From: Candidatus Binataceae bacterium
Lineage (GTDB): Bacteria; Desulfobacterota; Binatia; Binatales; Binataceae
Assembly (NCBI GenBank): GCA_035508495.1
Contig: DATJMX010000040.1
Coordinates: forward strand, 109,870-173,869
DNA: 64,000 bases
Direction: 5' to 3'
Position 1 is the stretch's first letter, and each line of letters starts with the position of its first letter. The notes under the pieces are model-generated. The model made no database searches, was not told the DNA's origin, and saw nothing but the letters and a program-made list of their open reading frames with translations. Below, one piece after another: positions 8,033 to 16,804 of this stretch. The position numbers and the translations under genes were made by a program.

Positions 8033-10303
8033 GTGTCGAGCACCTTGCAACCATCGACTAATCGCGCCGCGCCGGCCGGCTCCGGGCCGGATTGCTTCGA
8101 CTCGTCGCTCGCGGAATTCGAGACCAGGGTCTTTCCGATTGATTCGATAATCGATTTGCTGAGCTCGACTCATGCTCCCGAGAAAATCGCCGAGTATCGC
8201 GCGGCGATGGACAACGGCGCGAAATTTCCGCCGCTGTCGATCGTCCGCATTGCCGGGCGTTATTTTCTCGCCGACGGCCACAAGCGCCTGGGTGCGTGCA
8301 AAGAGCGTGGCATGACGCAGGTCACCGTCGAGCTCTGGCCGCTGCGGCGAATTGTCGCCGACCTGTATCGCCAGACCGGCCGCAGCCTGCGGCGGGTTGC
8401 GTCGCTTATCGCCCAAACTCCGCGCGACCCCCAGGCGCGAAAACGCTGGCGGCGCTTTTACTGGGACACGGTACTGCACTGGAAACGTTTTTTTGTGACG
8501 CTGCCCTCCTTGATCGGCGGCCGCGATCGCGAAGATTCGCCGCCGTCCTCGTCCGTCTTCTTGCGACTGGTCAGGGAATGCCTGCGCTTTCGCGGCCATA
8601 TCATTCTGATCGCCCTGACCTTGGGCGCGCTCGGCGGCGCCCAGCTCTATCTGACCTGGATCGCGAAGCTGTGGACCGATGGTCCGTTGAAGACCGGCGA
8701 TCGCGCGGCGATGGCGCATCTCGTGCGCCAGGCGAGCTTCGCGGCCACGGTGCTGGTAGGTGCGCTCTTCAGCTCGCGCTACGTTCTCCAGAGCCTCGAC
8801 CAGCACCTGGTGCAGGACTTGCGCGATCGCGCGCAGCGGCGGCTGCTCGAAGTTGAACTTTCGTCGGTGCGCCGCTTTCAAATCGGCGAGCTGATGTCGC
8901 GCATGTTCAACGACGCGCTTTCGATGAGCCAGTTCGTGCGCGAGATCCTCCGCCGCTGGATCGGCGAAAGCGTGGTGCTGGTCGGCGCGCTGGTGATGTT
9001 GTTCCGACTCGACTGGCAGTTAGCAATGATGATCGCGGTCGCGGGACCGATCGTCGGCGGCGTGCTGAGCTACTTCGGCGGGTTCATCAGGCGCCGCAGC
9101 GCCGCCGCGCAGCGCGAAATCGGAGAGCTGAGCGCGACACTCACCGAGCAGCTCGCCGGCTTGAGCACGATCAAAGGTTTTCAAACCGAGTCCGCCGAAC
9201 GCGAACGATTCGTATCCATCGATACCAGCTATCGGCATCACGTGATGCGCAGTCAGCTCTGGCTGGCCTCGATGACCACGGGCGTGTGGGCGATCACCGC
9301 GGCGGCGCTCCTCATTGCGACCTGGTACGGAACCAGCAAGATCGCAAGCGGCCGCTCGACGCCGGGCGCGCTGCTCGCCTTCTGCCTCTACGCGGTGCAA
9401 ACTGTCGAACCGCTGCGCCGCCTGAGTGAAGTTCACGGCCTCTTGCAGCGCGCGCTGGCATCCGCGGTGCGGGTGTTCGACGTGATCGATATCTCCGCGC
9501 CTGAGACGGAAGGCTCGCTCGCGCTGCCCGAGCCGATGCGCGGCGAGCTGGAATTCAGCGACGTAAGTTTCAGCTATGTCGCCGGGCATCCGATATTGCG
9601 CGAGTTCCAACTGAGCATCGGCTCGCGCGAGACCGTCGCGATCGTTGGCGCGAGCGGCGGCGGCAAAAGCACGCTTGCCAGTCTCCTGGTGCGCTTCGCA
9701 GACCCGCTCGAGGGACGAATCCTGCTTGACGGCACGGACACGCGATCCCTGCGATTGTCGCAACTGCGTCGCGCGATCTGCGTGATCGAGCAGAAACCCT
9801 TCATTTTCAGCGGCTCGGTGCTCGAAAATATTCGCTATGGTTCGCCGGGTGCGAGCCTCGAGGCGGTGCGCGTTGCAGTCACGCTCGCAAGCCTCGACCA
9901 ATTCGTCGCCACGCTGCCCGCCGGCCTGGATACCTATCTCACGGAAAGTGGCCGCAATCTGTCCGGCGGCCAGCAACAACGCATCGCACTCGCCCGCGCG
10001 ATCGTCCGCAATCCCGCCGTGCTGGTACTAGATGAATCGACCAGCGCAATCGACACCGAAACCGAAAACGCAATTTTTTCGCGGATGGAATCTTGGCTGG
10101 CGGACCGCACCGCAATCCTGATGACGCATCGTTTGGCGACGGTGATTCGTTTCCCACGGGTGGTCGTGCTTGCGGATGGCCGCGTAGTCGGAGATGGTCC
10201 TGCGGCGCAGTTGCTCGAAAGCTGTCCGGCGTTTGCGCGGCTATTTTCCGAGCAGGTGTCGCTGCTCGATACTCCGCCAAAGATCGCTTCGTCCGTGCTG
10301 TGA
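8033..10303 (+). CDS. MsbA-like ABC exporter with N-terminal ParB-like domain
   Basis: This 756-aa protein is longer than a usual MsbA (about 580 aa). Residues 31-105 resemble the ParB/Srx fold: VFPIDSIIDLL, then FPPLSIVRIAGRYFLADGHK and RLGACKERG. A basic linker follows, and from about residue 185 a six-helix ABC exporter membrane domain. The nucleotide-binding domain is complete: Walker A GASGGGKST from residue 539, signature LSGGQQQR from 643, and Walker B LVLDE with Glu668. MsbA flips lipid A-core across the inner membrane, which fits the lpt/Kdo neighbourhood. A lipid-linked oligosaccharide is an alternative substrate. The start is GTG at 8033. The role of the ParB-like domain is unknown. 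ParB N-terminal domains bind CTP in other proteins, so a nucleotide sensor is conceivable. Confidence 0.75.
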   Translation: MSSTLQPSTNRAAPAGSGPDCFDSSLAEFETRVFPIDSIIDLLSSTHAPEKIAEYRAAMDNGAKFPPLSIVRIAGRYFLADGHKRLGACKERGMTQVTVELWPLRRIVADLYRQTGRSLRRVASLIAQTPRDPQARKRWRRFYWDTVLHWKRFFVTLPSLIGGRDREDSPPSSSVFLRLVRECLRFRGHIILIALTLGALGGAQLYLTWIAKLWTDGPLKTGDRAAMAHLVRQASFAATVLVGALFSSRYVLQSLDQHLVQDLRDRAQRRLLEVELSSVRRFQIGELMSRMFNDALSMSQFVREILRRWIGESVVLVGALVMLFRLDWQLAMMIAVAGPIVGGVLSYFGGFIRRRSAAAQREIGELSATLTEQLAGLSTIKGFQTESAERERFVSIDTSYRHHVMRSQLWLASMTTGVWAITAAALLIATWYGTSKIASGRSTPGALLAFCLYAVQTVEPLRRLSEVHGLLQRALASAVRVFDVIDISAPETEGSLALPEPMRGELEFSDVSFSYVAGHPILREFQLSIGSRETVAIVGASGGGKSTLASLLVRFADPLEGRILLDGTDTRSLRLSQLRRAICVIEQKPFIFSGSVLENIRYGSPGASLEAVRVAVTLASLDQFVATLPAGLDTYLTESGRNLSGGQQQRIALARAIVRNPAVLVLDESTSAIDTETENAIFSRMESWLADRTAILMTHRLATVIRFPRVVVLADGRVVGDGPAAQLLESCPAFARLFSEQVSLLDTPPKIASSVL

Positions 10304-10307
10304 CGGT

Positions 10308-11423
10308 TTAGTGGCTGGCCGATTCAACAGCCGCAGCCAGGATGCGTTCGTACTCAAGTGCCGCGCGCATCGGATCGAAGTTGTCACGCGCGCGGATCAA
10401 TCCCGCCGCGCCGATCTCGGATGCTTGGCGTGCGTCCGATAGCAACGCCGCGATCGCTCGGGCAAGGTCGGCCGAATCGTCGGGTTTGGCAACAATGCCG
10501 ACATCGCCGAGCGCCTCGACCAGCCCGGGCGTTGCATACCCGATTACCGGCGTGCCGCAGGCCAGCGCCTCGAGCGCAGTGAGCGGCAGTCCCTCGCCGA
10601 GGCTGCTGCGCGTCGCGACGATCACAGCCTCAACGGAACGCATTGCCGCTGCCACGTCGGGAACGTTCGGATGATAGTGCGCAAGTTCCGAGAGGCCGAA
10701 CTCCAATAGCCAGTCGGGTACGGTTTTGCTTTTACGCAAGTCGATTCGCCCGCAAATGAGAAGTCTCAAATCGGTGCCGGTGCTCCGCACGCGCCGTGCT
10801 GCATCGAGCAGATCTCCGATTCCCTTCTGCGGATCGTTGCCACCGAAGAATCCGATCCATCTTCCATCTCGCCCAAGGCCAAGTGCCTCCCGATTTACGA
10901 TCCGTTCCTCAGCATCGGGAACTTTGTCGCATACTCGCAGCCGCACTGGATTGTGGACGACATGAATCAGTTGAGCGCGGACTCCCGCCCGCCCGAGCAG
11001 AGCCATCCGGATAGCCTCGCTACCCGCGATAACCGCAGTTGCGCGCTGATCGGCAAGCCATCGCACGCCGGCCGACAGACGCAGTGTCATCTGGCGCGTG
11101 AAGACTAGGGGCACCTTGATAATCCCGCGGGGAACCAGGGCCGCCCAAACCCATTCGTCCGGCGTGGTCACCAATATCACGTCGGGGCGGAACGCGCGGA
11201 CACTGCGAGTGATCGCTACAAAGGAACCGATATCCAGCGAACCCTTGAGCGACGCATGGTAAATCGGATGCGCAAAATTTTGGATTTCCTCTACGACCGG
11301 GCTTTCGCGGCGCAATAAAGCTGCTATCGAATGCGAGCTCTTGCTCAACAACTCGAGAATCTGGATGCAGACGCGCTCGGCACCGCCAACGATCGACGAG
11401 CCGCATATCCAGAGAATCTTCAT
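10308..11423 (-). CDS. glycosyltransferase family 4 protein
   Basis: This 371-aa GT-B fold enzyme probably transfers a sugar from an activated donor to a growing surface glycan in the cytosol. The N-terminal domain opens with ILWICGSSIVGGAERV. The C-terminal donor domain has GRWIGFFGGNDPQKGI, then SSLGEGLPLTALEALACGTPVIG. That last stretch contains the EGLPLTALE element in place of the usual EGFGxxxLE, with the catalytic Glu pair. It runs against the MsbA-like gene, with stops only four bases apart, and is divergent from the DUF2079 gene. Donor and acceptor cannot be read from sequence. Confidence 0.8.
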   Translation of the reverse strand: MKILWICGSSIVGGAERVCIQILELLSKSSHSIAALLRRESPVVEEIQNFAHPIYHASLKGSLDIGSFVAITRSVRAFRPDVILVTTPDEWVWAALVPRGIIKVPLVFTRQMTLRLSAGVRWLADQRATAVIAGSEAIRMALLGRAGVRAQLIHVVHNPVRLRVCDKVPDAEERIVNREALGLGRDGRWIGFFGGNDPQKGIGDLLDAARRVRSTGTDLRLLICGRIDLRKSKTVPDWLLEFGLSELAHYHPNVPDVAAAMRSVEAVIVATRSSLGEGLPLTALEALACGTPVIGYATPGLVEALGDVGIVAKPDDSADLARAIAALLSDARQASEIGAAGLIRARDNFDPMRAALEYERILAAAVESASH

Positions 11424-11482
11424 CGCCGCGGCGAGGTCTATCAGTTTACGCCGCGGATCGAAATTGTTTCGAATAGTGGCGA

Positions 11483-13621
11483 ATGTCCGAATCGGCGCTA
11501 AAAGCTGGTGGCGCGGAAGGCGCCGAATTTGCCGCAGCCTGCCTGCTCGCGATCGTCGGGTTGTTTCTCATTTTTGCACCAATCACCCCGCGGCTCGGCG
11601 CGGCGATCGGGCTGCCGTACGTCGATCCGCCCCTGCCGATTCTGCTTTGTCTCTTCCTCGGATATCAGCTCGCGCTGCCGTATCTGGCGGCAAAAGGGTA
11701 TTCGTGGCCGAAGTCTGTCGCCGAAAAAGGACCACTCGCGCTCATCTTGCTCGATGGTGCGATGCTGAGTTGGCTGTCGATTCACAAGCACGACTCGATC
11801 AACTCGCATACCGATCTCGCGATCTTCGACAACGTGATGTGGAATACTATCCACGGTCGAATGCTGTACAGTTCGCTGCTTCAGCGAAATTTCCTGGGCG
11901 AGCATGTCTCGCCGATTCTCCTTCTGCTGACACCGGTTTACGGGCTCTTTCCAAGTGCAAAAGCCCTGCTCATCGCGCAATCGTTCGCGCTGGCGGCGTC
12001 GGCAATCCCAATATACTGGCTCGCGAAGGAGAAGCTCGAATCCCGTGCCGCGCTTGTTTTGCTGGTCGTTTACTTCTTCAACCAGGCGATTCTCGGGGCG
12101 GCATTCTTTGATTTTCATGAAATAGCATTTGCGGTTCCGCTGCTGGCATTTGGGCTTTACTATTGTGAGCATGAGCGCGATGTGCCTTTCGTGTTGACGC
12201 TGCTCGGGGCGATGCTCTGCAAAGAAGAAGTCGCACTTATTGTCGCCGCATTCGGTGTTTACATCTGGATCCGCCGCGGCAAGTCGTCTCTTGCTGTATC
12301 GTTGATTGCGATCGGCCTGCTGGTATTTCTCATTGACTACAACGTTGTCCTGCCCTACTTCAGAGGGCGGCCGGGACCCTATGCCGATCGCTACAGCTAC
12401 CTGGGCGTGTCGATTCCGGGAATGCTCTGGAATCTGATCCGGCATCCAATCTATGTCGTCGCTCATATATTTACGCTGGCGAAGCTCGGCTACCTGTGCG
12501 TTCTGTTTGGCTCGGTGGCTTTCCTGCCGCTGCTCACACCCGTACATCTCATCCCGATATTACCGACCTTTCTGCGGATCCTTCTGAGCGGTCTCGCTCC
12601 CGAATTTTCGCTCGAATTCCATTATTCAGCCCTGATGACGCCGTTTCTCTTCGGCGCGTCGATCTACTCCATCGAGAGTCTAACCAAAAATCTTTCGGTC
12701 TCAGTCAGTTACGATCAAGTAAACCAGAAACTCTCATACTGGTCGAAAAGGTTTACGCTTCTGCATCGACAGATCCCTTATGTGAGTCTTCAGGATTTAC
12801 TTGTGACGGTGGTTCTCGTCGCAGGTGGTGCGTTCGGAATGAACCCGCTCCGGTACCTGAAATCTCCAAAGCCGGGAACCGATATCGCATCGTTCGCGGA
12901 AATTCGAAACCGGTTGCCCGCCGACGCATCGCTAGCGGGCGATGACACGCTGGTGGCCCATCTGGCGCATCGCCGAAATCTCAGTTTTCTGCCGATCGTC
13001 AACAATGCTGATTTCGTCATGATGGACCTGGCTGACGACCGGTACGAATATCCGCTGAATCGCGAGGAACATCGGCGCATGGCTTTGCGACTGGGCCTCG
13101 AGCAGGGATACGCCGCCAAATCGAATGAGCATGGCGTGCTGCTGATGCAACGCGGAGGGTCTCAGTCGGCCGCCGAGTTTGCCGCTATCGTAGCGCCGAT
13201 CTTTTTTCACTACTCGGGAATGGCCGTACAATCGCGACGTTGCCATCGATGCGCTGCCGGCTACGGAAGGATTTTCTTCACCCGGGCGCGTCCGTATCCT
13301 CCTGGCAGATACAATGTTGCGATAACCGTTGAAGGTGAATCGGGAAGCAACCCATCGATGTTTGACGTGCACGCGATTGACCATGCCAAGGAGCACGAAG
13401 ATAGATTCAATGAATCAAAGTCGTTACTTGGAGAGAAACTTACTCTCGCTGCGCGCGATTCAAACGAGTCGACATTCGAATTTAGTTTTGAAAATCCGAC
13501 ATGGAATGAGATCAAGTTCCGGCTCCTGACTCCTGATGGGAGCGATCTCAAGTTAAAAGCAGTCGACGTGCAGCCGGAGCAGCCGACGCTGCGGGTACTG
13601 CGAGAGCTCAAAGACTATTAA
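11483..13621 (+). CDS. DUF2079 multi-pass membrane protein
   Basis: This 712-aa protein has about ten hydrophobic helices in its first 460 residues and a soluble C-terminal portion of about 250 residues. The stretch around 107-150 (SHTDLAIFDNVMWNTIHG, then NFLGEHVSPILLLL) is the hallmark of DUF2079. These proteins look like GT-C glycosyltransferases, with an acidic motif in the first periplasmic loop. A membrane glycosyltransferase acting on lipid-linked sugar is a reasonable guess but is not proved for the family. It starts a plus-strand run with a methyltransferase and rfbB, within a polysaccharide region. Base composition here is visibly more AT-rich than in the flanking genes. Confidence 0.7.
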   Translation: MSESALKAGGAEGAEFAAACLLAIVGLFLIFAPITPRLGAAIGLPYVDPPLPILLCLFLGYQLALPYLAAKGYSWPKSVAEKGPLALILLDGAMLSWLSIHKHDSINSHTDLAIFDNVMWNTIHGRMLYSSLLQRNFLGEHVSPILLLLTPVYGLFPSAKALLIAQSFALAASAIPIYWLAKEKLESRAALVLLVVYFFNQAILGAAFFDFHEIAFAVPLLAFGLYYCEHERDVPFVLTLLGAMLCKEEVALIVAAFGVYIWIRRGKSSLAVSLIAIGLLVFLIDYNVVLPYFRGRPGPYADRYSYLGVSIPGMLWNLIRHPIYVVAHIFTLAKLGYLCVLFGSVAFLPLLTPVHLIPILPTFLRILLSGLAPEFSLEFHYSALMTPFLFGASIYSIESLTKNLSVSVSYDQVNQKLSYWSKRFTLLHRQIPYVSLQDLLVTVVLVAGGAFGMNPLRYLKSPKPGTDIASFAEIRNRLPADASLAGDDTLVAHLAHRRNLSFLPIVNNADFVMMDLADDRYEYPLNREEHRRMALRLGLEQGYAAKSNEHGVLLMQRGGSQSAAEFAAIVAPIFFHYSGMAVQSRRCHRCAAGYGRIFFTRARPYPPGRYNVAITVEGESGSNPSMFDVHAIDHAKEHEDRFNESKSLLGEKLTLAARDSNESTFEFSFENPTWNEIKFRLLTPDGSDLKLKAVDVQPEQPTLRVLRELKDY

Positions 13622-13650
13622 GCCTGATTCGGACCAAGGACAGAAAAGGA

Positions 13651-14181
13651 ATGCATGAAGAGGTCCTGGATTTTCTAGGGCGCGTAAAAAAGGCGATGCC
13701 CGAGCACTTCAAGCGGCGCCGCGTCCTGGAGATCGGCAGCTATATCATCAATGGTTCACCGCGCGCGTTCTTTGAGGGCTGCGAATACGTGGGCTGCGAC
13801 TGGCGGCCGGGTCCCGGTGTCGACGTGGTGGGATTTGCCCACGAGTTGAACTTCGCCGATTCGTCGTTCGATGTGGTGGTGTCGACTGAATGCCTAGAGC
13901 ATGATGTCCACTGGTCGCTGACTCTCGATACGATGTACCGCGTTCTCAAACCTGGTGGCCTCCTGATGCTGACGACCGCCGCGTTCGACCGCAAGCCGCA
14001 TGAACTGGACTGTGCGGTCGATAGTTATTATCGAAACTTGCAGCCGGACGAGCTTTTGCCGCGCCTGACAGGCGTCGCGCTATACGAGGAGAATCGTCTC
14101 TTTCAAGGAATACACGTAGCCTGCGTGAAACCTGCCGCGCGGGGTTTCTCGGCAATGCTTGGACGGATCGGCAAGCGTTGA
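13651..14181 (+). CDS. class I SAM-dependent methyltransferase
   Basis: This is a short (176 aa) Rossmann methyltransferase. It shows VLEIGSYIINGSP at motif I (a departure from the usual GxGxG), then YVGCDWRPGPGVDVV with the acidic residue for SAM ribose, FADSSFDVVVSTECLEH at motif IV, and MYRVLKPGGLLMLTT. It lies 30 bases after the DUF2079 gene with an AAAAGGA ribosome binding site, and its end overlaps the region leading into rfbB. Within this cluster it probably methylates a sugar or a glycan terminus, but the acceptor is not identifiable. The family is sure; the role is inferred. Confidence 0.75.
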   Translation: MHEEVLDFLGRVKKAMPEHFKRRRVLEIGSYIINGSPRAFFEGCEYVGCDWRPGPGVDVVGFAHELNFADSSFDVVVSTECLEHDVHWSLTLDTMYRVLKPGGLLMLTTAAFDRKPHELDCAVDSYYRNLQPDELLPRLTGVALYEENRLFQGIHVACVKPAARGFSAMLGRIGKR

Positions 14182-14189
14182 GCCGTCTT

Positions 14190-15239
14190 ATGGACTCGAT
14201 GCTCATATGCGGTGGCGCCGGGTTTATCGGCTCCAACTTCGCGCGCCTGGCACTTGCGCGCACGAACGCGGAAGTTATTGTTCTCGATAAACTCACATAC
14301 GCCGGTTCGCTGCTTAACCTTGCCGACTGCGAGCGCAATTCACGATATCAGTTCGTGGCGGGAGACATTGGCGATCGCAGTATCGTCGATAACCTGCTGC
14401 ACGAACGAAGCCCGCGGTGGATAATCAATTTTGCGGCTGAGACGCATGTCGATCGATCGATCGACGGGCCGCGCTACTTTATCGAGAATAACGCGCTCGC
14501 GACTTGTTCGCTGCTCGAATCGATACGGTCATATTTGAGCGGGTCCGGACGGCGCGATTTTCGCCTGCTGCATATTTCGACGGATGAAACCTATGGTTCG
14601 CTTGGACCATCGGGCCGCTTCGACGAATCGGCGCCGTATGCGCCCAATTCGCCGTATGCTGCTTCGAAGGCCGCGGCTGATCATTTTGTTCGGGCGTACA
14701 ATCACACCTACGGTGTGCCGGCGATGATTGCGCATTGTTCGAACAATTACGGCTGCTATCAATATCCAGAAAAGCTGATTCCGAAGACGGTGCTTCATGC
14801 GATCGAAGGCCGCCAGATACCAGTATACGGAGACGGCGAAAACGTCCGCGACTGGTTATTCGTGAGCGATAATTGCGAGGCACTGCTCGCGATTCTGACC
14901 AAGGGCAAGATCGGTGAGGCCTACAATGTCGGAGGAGGCAACGAGCGCCGAAATATCGACGTAGTGATGATGATTTGCCGAATACTCGAAGAGTGCCTGC
15001 CCGCGGGTCTGAACGAGTCTTTGGCCGCGGCGGGAAAGCGCAGTTATCAAGATCTCTGCGCCTTCGTAGAGGATCGGCCGGGGCATGATCGTCGATACGC
15101 ATTGGATTGCGCCAAGATCGAACGGGAATTGGGTTGGCGCGCATCCACCCCCCTCGAAGACGGCCTCAGAAGAACGATCCGCTGGTATCTCGAAAATCGA
15201 GCCTGGTGCGACTCGGTCAGGGCGCGCGCGGCGCAATAG
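14190..15239 (+). CDS. rfbB: dTDP-glucose 4,6-dehydratase
   Basis: RmlB/RfbB makes dTDP-4-keto-6-deoxyglucose, the branch point for rhamnose and other deoxysugars of surface glycans. The protein (about 349 aa) has the NAD motif GGAGFIGSNF at the N-terminus, ETHVDRSIDGP, the STDETYGSLG catalytic segment (the family usually has TDEVYG) and the SPYAASKAAADH Tyr-x3-Lys pair. It also has ENVRDWLFVSDNC and a C-terminal DRPGHDRRYALD. I chose ATG 14190; a TTG at 14178 and an ATG at 14199 are in frame. The other rhamnose genes (rfbA, C, D) are not in the window, so a related NDP-sugar 4,6-dehydratase is possible. Confidence 0.8.
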   Translation: MDSMLICGGAGFIGSNFARLALARTNAEVIVLDKLTYAGSLLNLADCERNSRYQFVAGDIGDRSIVDNLLHERSPRWIINFAAETHVDRSIDGPRYFIENNALATCSLLESIRSYLSGSGRRDFRLLHISTDETYGSLGPSGRFDESAPYAPNSPYAASKAAADHFVRAYNHTYGVPAMIAHCSNNYGCYQYPEKLIPKTVLHAIEGRQIPVYGDGENVRDWLFVSDNCEALLAILTKGKIGEAYNVGGGNERRNIDVVMMICRILEECLPAGLNESLAAAGKRSYQDLCAFVEDRPGHDRRYALDCAKIERELGWRASTPLEDGLRRTIRWYLENRAWCDSVRARAAQ

Positions 15240-15244
15240 GGCGC

Positions 15245-16777
15245 TCAGGAGTCTCCGGGCGGTGGAATTTCGTCTGCCGCGACGCTCATGGGGATTAGCC
15301 TGGAGCCATCGCCAGGTTCATTATCATCTTCGAGATAGAGCGCGTCGGCATTCACGCGCCATTGATCGTAGTTCGCACCCATGAGATTACGCGCCGCCAT
15401 GATCCCGGTCATCATCGCGTGGTCCTGGTTATTGTACTTGTGCATTCCATTGCGGCCCGCAAGTTGAAGATTCGGAGCTTCAAGTTCGAGGAACCTTCGA
15501 ATCGATGCTACATGCCCGCGATAGTCGTGATCATAAATAGGATACGCGGCGACTTCGCGTACGACCGCGGCGTCCACGACTGATGATTCATCCGCGAGCC
15601 CGGTTAAGGCCAACTCACGCTTTGCCATTGCGATCAGCTCGGCGTCCGGCGCTCGCCACATCTGATCGGAATCGAAGCAGAAGTATTCGAGTCCCAGCAC
15701 GGAATAGCGGGAATCGCTGACCATCGCCGGGCTCCAATTCTTGAAGTTCTGAATTCTACCGACCTTTACCTGGGGATCGTGGATATAGATCCATTGATCG
15801 GGAAATAGTTCGGGGCGATTCAGAACAAGTGCGACGGTGATAAAATCGCGGTAGCTCAATCCGCGCGCGGCCTGCAATATCTCATGCGGCACCGCGGGTT
15901 GGAACGCTTCGATCAGGGCGCGGATCGGCATCGTCGAGATGAAGTGATCGCCGGAGTAGCTATAGCGATTGCCCTGCGGATCTTCGGTCACGATTCGAAT
16001 AACCCGCCGGTTGTCGCGTTCAATCACGGTTGCGCGCTCCCCCATTTTGATCTTCGCGCCCATGGCGGTTATCCGTGACGCCATTGTTTCCCACATCTCG
16101 CCGGGTCCGCGTGCGGGATACCGAAAACGATCGATTAGAGTTTTGATTATGGGTGCGTCTTTGCTGCCCGGCCATCGTATTGCGGCTTTAAACAAGGCCG
16201 GAATCGACAGACCGCGAATCCGCTGGGCCGCCCAGTCCGCGCTGATCGACGAGCATGGGATGCCCCAAACTTTCTCAGTATAGGTTTTGAAGAAGATTTC
16301 ATATAATCGCCTGCCGAATGCGCGAGTTACCCAATCTTCGAAGGTTCTGACATCTTTCGCGGAAGAAAAGTGCGACCGGACGTAGCTGAGAACACAGGCG
16401 GCTGATTCGAGCGGGCCCAATTTGCGCAACACGTCCAGCACTTCGAGTGGATATTTGAAAAGCACCCCGCGATAGTAGATTCGCGACAAGCGGTCGCGCT
16501 CGAGCATTCGTTCTCCAAGGATATCGGTCCAGATTTCCTCGACCAGCGAGTTCTTGGAGAAAAAGCGATGGCCGCCGATATCGAAACGGAAACCCTTGTA
16601 TTCGACGGTACGTGACAGTCCGCCAACTTTTTCCGGGTCCGCTTCCAGCACCGTAACGGCAGCGCGCGCTTTGCACAGCTCGTAGGCGGCGGTGAGGCCG
16701 CTGGGACCGGCGCCGACAATGACGGTTTCACCCGAAGGCACACTAAGTGGCATGGCTGGGATTGAACTCTCGCTCAC
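15245..16777 (-). CDS. UGM-like NAD(P)/FAD-dependent oxidoreductase
   Basis: This 510-aa flavoprotein opens with the dinucleotide motif VIVGAGPSGLTAAYEL and has the GGLSRTVEYKGFRFDIGGHR segment of the UDP-galactopyranose mutase and protoporphyrinogen-oxidase superfamily. A central helical part includes TEKVWGIPCSSISADWAAQR. The C-terminal FAD contact is around LAGRNGMHKYNNQDHAMMTG. Such proteins recur in O-antigen and capsule loci and may isomerise or oxidise an NDP-sugar or lipid-linked sugar. The GTG at 16777 is used here; an ATG eight codons inside, closer to the FAD motif, is also plausible. The gene is convergent with rfbB (gap of five bases) and is followed upstream by an MFS gene on the same strand. 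Confidence 0.7.
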   Translation of the reverse strand: MSESSIPAMPLSVPSGETVIVGAGPSGLTAAYELCKARAAVTVLEADPEKVGGLSRTVEYKGFRFDIGGHRFFSKNSLVEEIWTDILGERMLERDRLSRIYYRGVLFKYPLEVLDVLRKLGPLESAACVLSYVRSHFSSAKDVRTFEDWVTRAFGRRLYEIFFKTYTEKVWGIPCSSISADWAAQRIRGLSIPALFKAAIRWPGSKDAPIIKTLIDRFRYPARGPGEMWETMASRITAMGAKIKMGERATVIERDNRRVIRIVTEDPQGNRYSYSGDHFISTMPIRALIEAFQPAVPHEILQAARGLSYRDFITVALVLNRPELFPDQWIYIHDPQVKVGRIQNFKNWSPAMVSDSRYSVLGLEYFCFDSDQMWRAPDAELIAMAKRELALTGLADESSVVDAAVVREVAAYPIYDHDYRGHVASIRRFLELEAPNLQLAGRNGMHKYNNQDHAMMTGIMAARNLMGANYDQWRVNADALYLEDDNEPGDGSRLIPMSVAADEIPPPGDS

Positions 16778-16804
16778 GCGCTGGAACTCGTCACGAAGGC
16801 ATGA

